Positions 26,030 through 35,550 of a stretch of DNA of 64,000 nucleotides are shown piece by piece. The notes below the pieces were generated by a model. It searched no databases. It saw only the letters and a program-made list of their open reading frames with translations, and had not been told where the DNA came from. The DNA is from CALOBA01 sp942491465 (GTDB taxonomy: Bacteria; Pseudomonadota; Gammaproteobacteria; Chromatiales; Chromatiaceae): positions 62,001 to 126,000 of the forward strand of contig CALOBA010000073.1 in the NCBI GenBank assembly GCA_942491465.1, given 5' to 3'. A program made the position numbers and the translations under genes. The stretch's first letter is position 1; every line of letters begins with the position of its first letter.

Positions 26030-26488
26030 ATGACCTCCTCACCACGCATCTGGGTCGACGCCGACGCCTGCCCGAACCCCATCAAAGAGATCCTCTACCG
26101 CGCCGCCCGGCGGGCGTCGGTGCTGACCACGCTGGTGGCCAATCAGCGCCTGGAGGTGCCGGCCTCGCCCTACATCCGCGCGCTGCAGGTCGGCGCCGGC
26201 TTCGACGTGGCCGACAACCGCATCGTGCGCGAGGCCAGCGCGGGGGACATCGTCGTCACCGCCGACATCCCGCTCGCCGCCGAGGCCATCGCCAAGGGCT
26301 GCGCCGTCATCAACCCCAGTGGCGAGCGCTACACCGAAGAGACCATCCGTCAGCGCCTGAACATGCGCGACTTCCTCGACACCCTGCGCGCCAGCGGCGT
26401 GCAGACCGGCGGCCCGCCGCCGTTCGGCAACGCCCAGAAGCAGGCATTCGCCAACCAGCTCGACCGGCTGCTGGCCAAGCTGACTTGA
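26030..26488 (+). CDS. YaiI/YqxD family protein (UPF0178, DUF188)
   Basis: A 152-residue protein. WVDADACPNPIKEIL at the N-terminus and DIVVTADIPLAAEAIAKG followed by NPSGERYTEETI are the family signature. The fold resembles PIN/NYN nucleases, with conserved Asp residues (VDADAC) that could bind metal, but activity is unproven. The N-terminal ATG at 26030 is preferred because the upstream in-frame sequence has no family match. Confidence 0.9.
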   Translation: MTSSPRIWVDADACPNPIKEILYRAARRASVLTTLVANQRLEVPASPYIRALQVGAGFDVADNRIVREASAGDIVVTADIPLAAEAIAKGCAVINPSGERYTEETIRQRLNMRDFLDTLRASGVQTGGPPPFGNAQKQAFANQLDRLLAKLT

Positions 26489-26748
26489 TGGCAGGGCCCG
26501 CGTGCGCGACGCCGGCGACGCTTCCGAGTCGCCGACTGCGCAGCACCCTCCAACGGCTGGCCGGCTCATCGATCAAGACCGACCGGGGTCTCGTCGGACT
26601 CGGATTCAAGCTCAGACGGAGCCACACAGAGCGAAAGGCATGGCTGTTGCGTCGCTGCTCGGAACCGACCTCTCTGTGGCTCTGTGGCGCTGTGTGAGCA
26701 TTCTTTGGGCGGCGACCGGGGGCTCGCGATAAAAGCTGGAACGAGGTA

Positions 26749-27141
26749 CTAGCCCGGCCCCGCCGGCTCGGCCGACACCTGATCCTCCAGCCGTTCGATG
26801 ACGCAGCCGCGGGCGAGGCGATAGTGGTAGCGCTCGCCGGCGCGCAGCACCACCGCCTCGGTGCAGTCGTATAGGCCGAGCACATAACGGAAGCTGTGGC
26901 TGCCGGCCGGTAGCCGGACGCGATACTCATCGCCGGGGTCGAGCCGCGCGAGGAGCTTGCCGTCGATGCCGAAGGCCATCGGAAACACGCTGTCGCTCGG
27001 CGACGGCTCGCGGTAGACGCTGACCTGGACGGACGCCGGGGCGGGCTCGGGCTTGTTCGTCGCGCCGCAGCCCGCCAGCAGGGCGACGACGACCAAGACC
27101 TCGACGAAGTGCTGCTTTGTAGGCGCGATATCCCAGGGCAT
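26749..27141 (-). CDS. Putative lipoprotein of unknown function
   Basis: A 130-residue protein with a lipobox LLAGC about 25 residues from ATG 27141. A further in-frame ATG at 27201 would add 20 residues. After the Cys comes a Pro/Ala linker, then a compact beta-rich domain with LPAGSHSFRYVLGLYDCTEA. That part resembles PEGA/DUF2846-like domains, which occur in outer-membrane lipoproteins. The family match is tentative. It is isolated next to comEC. Confidence 0.6.
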   Translation of the reverse strand: MPWDIAPTKQHFVEVLVVVALLAGCGATNKPEPAPASVQVSVYREPSPSDSVFPMAFGIDGKLLARLDPGDEYRVRLPAGSHSFRYVLGLYDCTEAVVLRAGERYHYRLARGCVIERLEDQVSAEPAGPG

Positions 27142-27302
27142 GCTGTGCTCCAGATAGACGAGGACCGAGCCATTTCTCCTGTCCGAAACGACGTGTTGCA
27201 AGGATCGTAGGCAGCGACGCTTGCGCAGTCAAGAACGTCGCCGAAGATGTTGCCGGAGCAGAGGAACAGGCGTCGGGGGCGTGCGCGGTGCACATGCGGG
27301 GG

Positions 27303-29774
27303 TCAATCGTTGGGGATCTGGTGACGCCAGCGTCGGGGGTGGTCGGGGCGCCAGCGCTCGGGGCCGTCGATGCGCCCGGATGGGTGGAGCCGGAAGCGGA
27401 TGGCGCCGCTGTCGGCGGTATTGACCTCGCGTATGCCGGCGGCTTGGTAGCGTTTGCGGACCGCGTCGATGGGGAAGCCGAGCCAGTTGGCGAAGCCGGC
27501 GGAGTAGAGCACCCAGCGCGGCTGCACGGCGGCGATGAAGGCGGCGGAGGATGAGGTGGCGCTGCCGTGGTGGGGGGCGACCAGGAGGTCGCTGGCGAGT
27601 CGGGGGCCGTCGCGCTCCACCAGCCGGCGCTCGACCTGCTGCTCGATGTCGCCGGTGAGCAGCAGCGCGGCCGGGCCGGTACCGACGCGCAGCAGGCAGG
27701 AGCTGTTGTTGCCGCTGTGGCGATGGGAGTCGGGATGCAGGATCTGGAAGTCGACGCCGTCCCAGCGCCATTGCCGGTGACGCCGGCAGCTGCTGATGGC
27801 GAAGGGCCGGTCGGTGTCGGCCAGGTCCAGCAGCACATCGCGGGGCTCGCCGGTGAGGATGCGGGCGGTCTGCGGCCGGTGGGCCAGGGGGCTCGGCGGC
27901 GGCAGGGCGGCGATCAGTCCGGGCAGGCCGCCGGCATGGTCGCGGTCGGCATGGCTGATGACGATCAGGTCGGGACGGCGGATGCCTTGGTGGCGCAGAA
28001 ACGGCGCAACCACGGCGTCGCCGGTGTTGAAGCCGCTGGGGTAGCGGGGGCCGACGTCGTAGACCAGGGCATGGTTGGCGGTGCGCACCACGGCGGCCAG
28101 GCCCTGGCCGACATCGAGCAGCGTCAGCTCGGCCTGTCCCGGTGCCGGTGCCGGCGGTTTCAGCAGCAGCAGCGGGGCGAGCATGACCCAGCCGGTCCAG
28201 CGCCCCGGCAGGCCGCGGGGGGCGAGCAGGACCACCACGCCGACGAAGGCCGCCGCCCAGGCCCAGGGCGGTCGGCTGCCGATGGACTCCGCCGCCTGGG
28301 GCAGGGCGCTGATGGAGGCCAGGCCGGCGTAGGCGAGGTCCAGCCCCGCTGCGCACAGCGCCAGCGGCAGTTCCCAGCCCGTGGTCAGCGTGATCAGCGT
28401 CGATGCCAGCACCACCGGCAGGATGATGCCGAACAGCGGGATCGCCACCAGGTTGACCAGCGGCGCCGCCAGCGAGGCGCGGCCGAACAGCAGCAGCAAC
28501 AGGGGCAGCAGCCCGAGCGCGACGGCCCATTGCGCCCGGCCCCAGCGCCAGACCCGGGTCGCCGGCCGCAACCGCCCGCCGAGGGCGTAGAGCAGCATGC
28601 CGACGGCGCCGAAGGACAACCAGAAGCCGTAGGACAGCACGCTGGCCGGGTCCAGCAGCAGCACCACCACCAGCGCCAGCACCAGCGTCGAGAACGGGCG
28701 CAACGTCCGCCCAAGGATCAGCGCCAGCAGCAGCACGGACAGCATGGCCAGGGCGCGCTGGGTGGAGATGGCGAAGCCGGCCAGGGCGCTGTAGCCGGTG
28801 GCGGCGAGCATGGCGCCGACGGCCGCGGCCCGCGGCGCGGCGATCCACAGGCAGGCGCGCTCGGACAGGGACCACAGGCGGCGCACCAGCAACAGCACCA
28901 GTCCCGCCACCAGACCGACGTGCAGCCCGGAGATGGCGATCAGGTGGGAGGTGCCGGTGCGGGCGAAGACCTCCCACTGCGCCGGCGCCAATCCGCCGCG
29001 ATCGCCGAGCACCAGCGCCGGCAGCAGCGCCGCCGCCGGGCGCGGCGCAGCGCCCGCCGCGGCCTCGGGCTCGCCGAGGGCCGCGGCGAGCCGCTCCCCC
29101 AGGCCCTGGCGCCAGCGGTCGAGCCCATAGGGGCCCGGCGACGGGTCCAGCAGTCGATTCTGGTCCCGGCTCAGCACATGGCCGGTGGCGGTGACCCGAT
29201 GCTGGAACAGCCAGCGTTCGAAATCGAAGCCGCCCGGGTTCTGGAACCCGTGCGGTGGCTTCAGCCGCACCCGTAGCCGCCAGCGCTCGCCGGCGCGCAG
29301 GGTTGGGGCGTTGCGGTACCAGCTGATGCGCAGCAGGCCGTTGCTGGGGATCGGCCGGCCGTCGTGGGTCAGCCGCTCGGGCGCCAGCAGGAAGCGGGCG
29401 TCACCGCCGTCCTGATCCGGCAGGCTCGCGATGCGCCCCACGACCTCCAACTCCTGGCGGAGCAGGTCTGCCGGCAGCGGTGTCGCCAGCAGCGGGGCGC
29501 AGCTGAGGTGTGTCCAGCCGAAGCCCAGCAGCAGCGCCGCCAGCGGCAGCAGGCGCGGCCAGCGCAGCGCCGCTGCCAGGCCGAGTGCGACGGCCACGGC
29601 GATGGGCCAGCCCGGCGGCAGGCTTGGCAGCAGGAACCAGCTACCGACGCCGGCGGCGAAGGCCAGCCCGGCGCGGGTCGGACCCTCGGGCGGTGGTCTG
29701 GGGCCGGATGCGCGGCGCAGCGGGCGCCCAAAAGCCTGTGCGAACAGATGGTTGCGGGCGCGCATCAGGCGCAT
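27303..29774 (-). CDS. comEC: ComEC/Rec2 DNA-uptake channel protein
   Basis: An 823-residue protein with the full ComEC order. An N-terminal soluble domain (DUF4131-like, with FEVVGRIASL-type beta strands) is followed by the competence domain with many membrane helices (GTSHLIAISGLHVGLVAGL). The C-terminal part is a metallo-beta-lactamase domain carrying ISHADRDHAGGLPGL near 603 and LLTGDIEQQVE. ComEC moves single-stranded DNA across the inner membrane in natural transformation. The window has no other competence genes. It supports uptake as a route for the mobile DNA nearby, but that link is inferred. Confidence 0.92.
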   Translation of the reverse strand: MRLMRARNHLFAQAFGRPLRRASGPRPPPEGPTRAGLAFAAGVGSWFLLPSLPPGWPIAVAVALGLAAALRWPRLLPLAALLLGFGWTHLSCAPLLATPLPADLLRQELEVVGRIASLPDQDGGDARFLLAPERLTHDGRPIPSNGLLRISWYRNAPTLRAGERWRLRVRLKPPHGFQNPGGFDFERWLFQHRVTATGHVLSRDQNRLLDPSPGPYGLDRWRQGLGERLAAALGEPEAAAGAAPRPAAALLPALVLGDRGGLAPAQWEVFARTGTSHLIAISGLHVGLVAGLVLLLVRRLWSLSERACLWIAAPRAAAVGAMLAATGYSALAGFAISTQRALAMLSVLLLALILGRTLRPFSTLVLALVVVLLLDPASVLSYGFWLSFGAVGMLLYALGGRLRPATRVWRWGRAQWAVALGLLPLLLLLFGRASLAAPLVNLVAIPLFGIILPVVLASTLITLTTGWELPLALCAAGLDLAYAGLASISALPQAAESIGSRPPWAWAAAFVGVVVLLAPRGLPGRWTGWVMLAPLLLLKPPAPAPGQAELTLLDVGQGLAAVVRTANHALVYDVGPRYPSGFNTGDAVVAPFLRHQGIRRPDLIVISHADRDHAGGLPGLIAALPPPSPLAHRPQTARILTGEPRDVLLDLADTDRPFAISSCRRHRQWRWDGVDFQILHPDSHRHSGNNSSCLLRVGTGPAALLLTGDIEQQVERRLVERDGPRLASDLLVAPHHGSATSSSAAFIAAVQPRWVLYSAGFANWLGFPIDAVRKRYQAAGIREVNTADSGAIRFRLHPSGRIDGPERWRPDHPRRWRHQIPND

Positions 29775-29876
29775 CGGGAGCGACCGGACAACCGGACGAC
29801 GGCCCGCGTTTCAGCATCGCCCGGCTGGCGTATACTCGGCGACTTGATCCGACGACAGCGAGCCGAGCCGACGATA

Positions 29877-30425
29877 GTGAAACGGTGGTTGAGGGGGTTC
29901 ATGCCATCGCACCGGCAGGTGCGGGAGAGCCGATACCTGAAGGTCTTCGGTACGCTGCTGCATGACCCGAACCTTTGGCACCTGAATCGGCGTTCGGCCT
30001 CCGGGGCCTTCGCGGTGGGGTTATTCGTCATGTTCCTGCCGCCCTTCGGCCAGATGATCTGGGCCGCGCTCGGGGCGATATGGTTTCGGGTCAACCTGCC
30101 CATCTCGGTGGCGCTGGTGTGGCTGAGCAATCCGGTCACCATCCCGCCGATGTTCTACTTCGCCTATGTGGTCGGCTGTTGGCTCACCGGCCGGCCGGTG
30201 CCGCCGTTCGAGGTCCAGTTCTGGATCGACTGGCACAACTGGCTCGGCATCCTCGGGCCGCTGCTGTTGGGCTGTCTGGCCTGCGCCAGCGTCTCCGCGC
30301 TGATCGGCTATTTCGGCATGCAGGCGTTGTGGCGCTGGAACCTGATGCGCCAGCTGCGCCGTCGGCGCGAGCGCTATGCCGCCGCGTTTGCGCTCAAGAC
30401 CCCGTCGTCCAAGCGCAAGACCTGA
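29877..30425 (+). CDS. DUF2062 membrane protein
   Basis: 182 residues from GTG 29877 (VKRWLRGFMPSHRQVRES). The middle is hydrophobic with GLFVMFLPPFGQMIWAALGAI and NPVTIPPMFYFAYVVGCWL, the DUF2062 signature. It has about four membrane helices and a basic C-terminal tail. Function is unknown; relatives sit near lpt or lol genes. It is divergent from comEC, and its last 52 bases overlap the 3' end of lolD on the other strand. Confidence 0.8.
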   Translation: MKRWLRGFMPSHRQVRESRYLKVFGTLLHDPNLWHLNRRSASGAFAVGLFVMFLPPFGQMIWAALGAIWFRVNLPISVALVWLSNPVTIPPMFYFAYVVGCWLTGRPVPPFEVQFWIDWHNWLGILGPLLLGCLACASVSALIGYFGMQALWRWNLMRQLRRRRERYAAAFALKTPSSKRKT

Positions 30426-31096
30426 TCGGTGCGCTCGGCCAGCCCGTGGTCGTGGGTGACGATGACGAAGCTGGTGCCCTGGTCTTGGTTCAGCTCCAGC
30501 ATCAGCTCGTAGACCGACTCGGCCGTGTGCCGGTCGAGGTTGCCGGTGGGCTCGTCGGCGAGCACGCAGTCGGGCCGGGTCACCAGCGCGCGGGCGATGG
30601 CCGCACGCTGGCGCTCGCCGCCGGAGAGCTCGGCGGGCTTGTGGCGCTCGCGATGATCCAGGCCGACGCGCCCGAGTATGGACGCCGCCGCATCGCGGGC
30701 CTCGGCCACCGGCGTACCGCGGATCAGCAGCGGCATGGCCACGTTCTCCAGGGCCGTGAACTCGGCCAGCAGGTGGTGGAACTGATAGACGAAGCCGAGC
30801 CGGCGGTTGCGCTCCAGGCCGCGGGCACCCTCGCCCAGCGTCATGGCATCCCGGCCGCCCCAAAGCACCTGCCCGGTGCTCGGCCGCTCCAGCCCGCCCA
30901 GGCAATGCAGCAGCGTGCTCTTGCCGGAGCCGGAGACGCCGATGATGGCCATGCGCCGACCGCGGGGGATGACGAGGTCGACGTTGCGCAGCACCTCCAC
31001 CTCCAGCGGCCCCTGGCGGAAGGTCTTGCACAGGCCGCGGGCCTCCAGCACCGGGGTGTCCGGGGCGGTCCGGTCCATCGCTGAGCGGTCATTCAT
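30374..31096 (-). CDS. lolD: Lipoprotein-releasing ABC transporter ATPase
   Basis: A 240-residue ABC ATPase with Walker A GVSGSGKSTLL near residue 53, signature LSGGERQR near 158, Walker B CVLADEPTGNLD near 178, and the switch His in VTHDHGLAERTD. It powers LolCE, which extracts mature lipoproteins from the inner membrane for LolA. It starts 8 bases inside the end of the lolC/E gene, so the two are one operon. Confidence 0.94.
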   Translation of the reverse strand: MNDRSAMDRTAPDTPVLEARGLCKTFRQGPLEVEVLRNVDLVIPRGRRMAIIGVSGSGKSTLLHCLGGLERPSTGQVLWGGRDAMTLGEGARGLERNRRLGFVYQFHHLLAEFTALENVAMPLLIRGTPVAEARDAAASILGRVGLDHRERHKPAELSGGERQRAAIARALVTRPDCVLADEPTGNLDRHTAESVYELMLELNQDQGTSFVIVTHDHGLAERTDQVLRLDDGVLSANAAA

Positions 31097-32354
31097 AGCG
31101 CAGGGCCTCGGCCGGATCGGTGCGTGATGCGCGCCAGGCGGGGTAGAGGGTCGCCAGCACCGTCATGCTGAAGGCCCCGACGGCGATGGCGATGACGTCG
31201 CTGGCGTGGACGTCGGAGGGCAGGGCGCTGATGTAGTAGATGCCGGGATCGAGAAAATGCACGCCGAAGGCCTGCTCGATGGCGGCGACGATGGGCTCCA
31301 CGTTCAGCCCCAGCAGCACCCCGCCGACGACGCCCATGAGCGTGCCGGCCAGGCCGATGGCGGTGCCCTGGACCATGAACAGGGCCATGATCCGCAGTGG
31401 CGAGGCGCCGAGGGTGCGCAGCACGGCGATGTCGGCGCGCTTATCGGTGACCACCATCACCAGCGTCGAGACGATGTTGAACGCGGCCACGGCGACGATC
31501 AGGAACAGGATGATGGTCATCATCCGCTTCTCGGTGCGCAGCGCGGCGAAGAAGTTGCGGTGGACCTGGGTCCAGTCGGTGACCAGATAGATGTCGTCCA
31601 GCGAGTAGGCGATCTCGCGGGCGATCAGCGGCGCCTCGAACATGTCGACGATCTTGATGCGCACGCCCTGGGCATTGCCCTCGGGCAGGCGCATCAGCTT
31701 GGCCGCATCGGCCATGTGCATGAAGCCGGCACCGCGGTCGTAGTCGGCCATGCCGACCTGGAACAGCCCGCTGACGGTGAACGCCTTCAGCCGCGGCATC
31801 ACGCCCACCGGTGTGGCGTTCATCTGCGGCGTGACCACGGTCACCTTGTCGCCGATGCGCACGCCCAGGATTGCCGCCAGCTCGGCGCCGAGGACGATAT
31901 TGAAGGCGCCGGGCTCAAGCGCATCGACGCTGCCCTCGACCATATCCTGGCGCAGCTCCGAGACCGCGTCCTCCTGCCCCGGCAGGATGCCCCGCAGCAG
32001 CGAGCCCTGGGTGCGCCCGCCGTTCATCAGCATCGCCTCGATCTCCACAAAGGGCGCGGCGCCGACCACGTCGGGGTGCTCGCGGATGCGCTCCGTCAGC
32101 CCCTCCCAGTCCGCCAGCCCGCCGCCGGCGGAGGCCCCGTTGGGCGCGCTGATGGTGGCGTGGGAGGCCATGCCCAGGATGCGCTCCTGGATCTCCTTGT
32201 GAAAACCGTTCATCACCGACAGCACCACGATCAGCGCCACGATACCGAGCATGATGCCCGCCATCGAGATGCCGGAGATGAACGAGATGAAGTGATTGCG
32301 CCGTTTCGCCCGCGTGTAGCGCAGGCCGACGTAGAGGGGGAAGGGGTGAAACAT
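31089..32354 (-). CDS. lolC: Lipoprotein-releasing ABC transporter permease (LolC/LolE)
   Basis: A 421-residue LolC/E-type permease. An N-terminal membrane helix (FISFISGISMAGIMLGIVAL) is followed by a large periplasmic MacB-like domain. Three C-terminal helices form the FtsX-like part (NIVSTLVMVVTDKRADIAVLRTLGAS). Only one permease gene is present, as in bacteria that use a LolF-like single subunit, so lolC versus lolE cannot be settled. The first 55 bases of the gene and its upstream DNA are repeated at 48731-48830. Confidence 0.9.
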   Translation of the reverse strand: MFHPFPLYVGLRYTRAKRRNHFISFISGISMAGIMLGIVALIVVLSVMNGFHKEIQERILGMASHATISAPNGASAGGGLADWEGLTERIREHPDVVGAAPFVEIEAMLMNGGRTQGSLLRGILPGQEDAVSELRQDMVEGSVDALEPGAFNIVLGAELAAILGVRIGDKVTVVTPQMNATPVGVMPRLKAFTVSGLFQVGMADYDRGAGFMHMADAAKLMRLPEGNAQGVRIKIVDMFEAPLIAREIAYSLDDIYLVTDWTQVHRNFFAALRTEKRMMTIILFLIVAVAAFNIVSTLVMVVTDKRADIAVLRTLGASPLRIMALFMVQGTAIGLAGTLMGVVGGVLLGLNVEPIVAAIEQAFGVHFLDPGIYYISALPSDVHASDVIAIAVGAFSMTVLATLYPAWRASRTDPAEALRYE

Positions 32355-32398
32355 GGCGCGCGATTAGACCACGTTCGCGCCGCGGCAGAAAGGGCAAA
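32300..32398 (+). repeat. 99-bp direct repeat at the left side of the integron island
   Basis: This segment covers the lolC/E start codon and the first codons plus upstream DNA. It matches 48731-48830 in the same orientation with one extra G and one A-to-T change. The 16.3 kb between the two copies contains the integron. Confidence 0.95.
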
Positions 32399-32455
32399 CG
32401 GCGTTCGGGTGATGGGTGCGGCTTGGCAAGCGGGGGCCTTGCGTGTGCCGCGGCG

Positions 32456-32896
32456 TCAGTCCGGCAGGAAGGCCCGGTCCAGCAACTGCTCTGTCGTGTA
32501 CGGGCAGGATGCGGGAAAGACGCCTTGGGCGAGGCCGGTCTCGTCGGCGGCCAGCTCGACCGCCTCGGCGTAGGTCTCGCGGATGGCCTCGGGCAGGTAG
32601 GGCTTCAGGCTGGGGCTGAGCCGCAGTCGGCGTTGGATGCGGATGCGTTGCTCGGCGATGGAACCACGCCAACCGGAGCTTCGATGGGCCGACTGAAACT
32701 GCCACTTCAGCAGGTGTGCAACAAGGATCAACAGGCGGCTGGCGAGCTCGCCGCGTTCCTTTCGGCCCATATCCGCCATCTCCTCGATCAGGTGCTCGAC
32801 ATCCAGCTCGGCGAAACGTGATTGGCGCAACAGCTCCAAGTTGGCTTGCAGCCAAGCGTCGTAATCGTTGTGATAGCGGTCGGCGAGATTGCTCAT
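32456..32896 (-). CDS. DUF29 family protein
   Basis: A 146-residue protein with the DUF29 layout: YHNDYDAWLQANLELLRQSRF, then LDVEHLIEEMADMGRKERGELASRL and HLLKWQFQSA...SWRGSI-like segments. The family is common in cyanobacteria and purple bacteria, has no assigned role, and is often linked to mobile or toxin-antitoxin regions. It lies just inside the left edge of the island. Confidence 0.85.
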   Translation of the reverse strand: MSNLADRYHNDYDAWLQANLELLRQSRFAELDVEHLIEEMADMGRKERGELASRLLILVAHLLKWQFQSAHRSSGWRGSIAEQRIRIQRRLRLSPSLKPYLPEAIRETYAEAVELAADETGLAQGVFPASCPYTTEQLLDRAFLPD

Positions 32897-33078
32897 GAGG
32901 CCCTGGATGATGTTCGCGCCCGTGAACGATGATAAGCCGAGGTGGTGAGCCGTTGCCGTGGTGCTCGGGTGCCCGCCGAACTCGGCGCAGGTTGCTTCGG
33001 GGTCGAGGCGCGACTACCGTAGCACAAGCCCCGGTCGCTTCGCCCCCATCCGATGCCCATGCCCGATCGGCAAGAGCT

Positions 33079-33593
33079 GGGTCGGACCACGCTAACAAAC
33101 TGAATCTCCTTCAATTCCCTCGCGCGCGCCCAGCTTCTCCAAGACGTCGCCCACGAACCCCTCACCGCCAACCGCAAGTGCTTGTGTCCATTCCGGCCGA
33201 CGGACATTCCAGGGACTGTTCATAGTCTCCTCAACCCGGTCCCGGTCCCGGTCCCGGCGGCGTGCGACAAGCTCCGCGTCGGCGGCCCCGGCACCGCAAC
33301 ATGCGAGCAGTCTGTCGTTGAGGACTGCGAACCCGAAGCGCCTCCGCGCCTCGAACAATCACTGCAACCATCGCGCACGGTCGCGCGCGAATTTCAGAAG
33401 AAACCCCCGCTTGTGGTAGCGGTGGGTGATGCCGGATGTGCCCCGGAATGTGATGCCGATTCGCTTTCGCCATGGATCGCCTTCTCAATTAAGAGTGCCC
33501 ATTTCGTGTTGGAAATCGCTGTTCTAAGCAGCACCAGCTTTCCTGGCTGCGGGGTTTTGCGATAAAAAACATGAATTTGCAATGGTCCGACCC
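33079..33593 (-). mobile_element. RAYT-derived non-autonomous element, copy 1
   Basis: 515 bp with inverted ends GGGTCGGACCA / TGGTCCGACCC. Read on the minus strand it starts a RAYT-like frame at 33473 (MAKANRHHIPGHI), which then shifts frame. It continues as FEARRRFGFAVLNDRLLACC, jumps through an Arg-Asp hexamer run (four units here) and ends with TQALAVGGEGFVGDVLEKLG. The HUH/Tyr catalytic core is missing. This copy also lacks about 124 bp that copies 2 and 3 have near the plus-strand left end. Confidence 0.85.
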
Positions 33594-33611
33594 AGTTTGA
33601 CCATCAAGAGG

Positions 33612-35288
33612 CTACAAGTCCAACGGACTCTTCGCCTCTTTGATGCTCACGCTCGGGACCGTATGCGTATAGATCATCGTCGTCCGCACATCGCTATGGC
33701 CGAGCAATTCCTGAATGGTGCGGATATCGTAGTTGGCCTGCAGCAAATGACTCGCATAACTGTGCCGCAGCGTATGTGCGCTCGCCCGCTTGCGGATGCG
33801 TGACTGCTGCACCGCCTGTTTGATCGCCTTCTGCACATGGGATTCATGCAGATGGAACCGGCGGTGCTCCCCGGTATCGGGCACCACCGTTAGCGTCTTC
33901 GCCGGGAACAGCCACTGCCAGACCAGTTCCTTGGCCGCATTCTTGTACTTCAGGTCCAATGCCGACGGCAGGAAGGCCCCGTGGTACCCGGCCGCCAAGT
34001 CCGCCTCGTGGACATGGGCGACCTGCTCGAGCTGAAGATCGATCTCGGTACGCAGAGCCTGGGGCAGCGGAACGGTCCGGTCCTTTTTACCCTTCCCGTC
34101 GTGCACAGTCAGCATCATCATGTCCAGATTGACGTCCTGGACACGCAACTTCAGACACTCGAACAGCCGCAGACCACAGCCGTATAGGAGTTTCGCGACC
34201 AAGTCGTAGGGATACCCCAGCCCGGCAATCACCCGATCCACCTCCTGCCGTGACAGCACCGTCGGGATGTAGGGCTTGCGTTTGGCACGGACCACGCCTT
34301 CAATCTGGCCGAAATCCTTCTCCAACACATGTCGGAACAGGAACAGCAGCGCATTGAATGCCTGATTCTGACTGGATGCCGAGACATGTCTCTCGACCGC
34401 CAGGTAGCTCAGGAACGCCTTCACGTCCTCGTTCGTCAGCGTGCTGGGCGGGCGCGGGTGAACGTACCCGTGCAGCTTCCTTGTCCATGCCCGGTACGAC
34501 TTCAACGTCTTCGGCGAGTAGTGTCTGACCTTAATGGCCACTTCCAACTTGTCGTAGACGTCACGCCAGTCCCGCTCCGCTGCGGACGCTTCGGCGTTTG
34601 GCGGTAGGCTTCCTGCCGAACGCTGCGCCGACGTGGCCGACCGTCTTGACGCGATCGCCGCTGCGTCTGGGTCGGTATCCGGTCTGTACCGGTCGTACTG
34701 CTGCGAAACTCGCTCTGAGCGCTGAGCAGGCCCCGAGGGGCTTGTCGGGATTGCCGGCGAGCGCGGCGGCCTACGAATAAGTACCCGCGGGGGCGGCGGA
34801 ACCGTCGCCTGCCCTCGCGTCGTGGTCGCCGATGCGCCGCCAACCTCGGCAACCGAAGTAGTCGCGTCTCGCAGGCCATCCGGCGCCGCAGGGTGGACGA
34901 CTACCGCCGTCGAGTTATCGCACTTCTGCGCAGTCCGAGTCGCAGGCCCAGCGACCGAGTGAGTGCGTCCTAAGCCGACCTCGGTGACGCCTGTCGCCGG
35001 CGCCTCGGCGCACACCGGCTTGCCCTCCGAGCCCACCATGCGCAAGTACACTCTAACCGCCTCCAACGCCTGACGACGCTTCCAAGGCTCCTGTCCCTTC
35101 GACTCCAGCTTCTTGCTGAACGCCTCCAAGCTGGTCTCGAAACGTGGGTCGTGTGTGTACTTCAGGCAGAAGTCGAGGAAGTAGCGCAGCCAGCGCTGGA
35201 AATGTGGCCGTTGGTTCGCGGCAACATCAGCACTCGCCAACGCTTGCTCGAACTTTTCCGCGATCTTAGGAGGGGTTTGCAGCAGCAT
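33612..35288 (-). CDS. intI: Integron integrase with a long N-terminal extension
   Basis: A 558-residue tyrosine recombinase. The last 330 residues match IntI: VRHYSPKTLKSYRAW, GCGLRLFECLKLR with the first Arg, GKGKKDRTVPLP with the Lys, the IntI-specific patch AAKELVWQWLFPA, HTLRHS with His505 and Arg508, GHSD with His531, and MIYTH with Tyr540. All catalytic residues are present. The first 225 or so residues are extra. They contain a second SAM-like arm domain (TSLEAFSKKLESKGQEPWKR) and a low-complexity linker rich in Ser, Ala and Pro. The gene points away from an attI-like core at 35414 and the cassette array, the standard integron layout. Confidence 0.92.
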   Translation of the reverse strand: MLLQTPPKIAEKFEQALASADVAANQRPHFQRWLRYFLDFCLKYTHDPRFETSLEAFSKKLESKGQEPWKRRQALEAVRVYLRMVGSEGKPVCAEAPATGVTEVGLGRTHSVAGPATRTAQKCDNSTAVVVHPAAPDGLRDATTSVAEVGGASATTTRGQATVPPPPRVLIRRPPRSPAIPTSPSGPAQRSERVSQQYDRYRPDTDPDAAAIASRRSATSAQRSAGSLPPNAEASAAERDWRDVYDKLEVAIKVRHYSPKTLKSYRAWTRKLHGYVHPRPPSTLTNEDVKAFLSYLAVERHVSASSQNQAFNALLFLFRHVLEKDFGQIEGVVRAKRKPYIPTVLSRQEVDRVIAGLGYPYDLVAKLLYGCGLRLFECLKLRVQDVNLDMMMLTVHDGKGKKDRTVPLPQALRTEIDLQLEQVAHVHEADLAAGYHGAFLPSALDLKYKNAAKELVWQWLFPAKTLTVVPDTGEHRRFHLHESHVQKAIKQAVQQSRIRKRASAHTLRHSYASHLLQANYDIRTIQELLGHSDVRTTMIYTHTVPSVSIKEAKSPLDL

Positions 35289-35413
35289 CGATCAGAGATT
35301 GTGGGGTAACATGCGGAAATGGCATGTTATCCCGCACGCGCTTCCTCGTCCAGGCCCCGTTGTTAAGCCTGCCTGCCCTGTGGTAAGTTATCCGGAAAAC
35401 TATACAATCACTA

Positions 35414-35420
35414 GTTAGGC
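35414..35420 (+). other. attI-like core site (GTTAGGC)
   Basis: The heptamer fits the recombination core GTTRRRY and lies 126 bases upstream of the integrase start, where attI is expected. A second match, GTTAAGC, is at 35362-35368. The AT-richer cassette DNA begins directly after it. Confidence 0.65.
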
Positions 35421-35550
35421 GAAGAAGGAGTAATTGATGAATTATAAAGATGATTGTTGTTTTTCGTTTTTTTTTTTGTTTTTTGGCCCGTGATGGCGGA
35501 CCCGGTCAGTCATTTTCCCTCAAACTTTTCAGGCTGCGAAACCGAATACC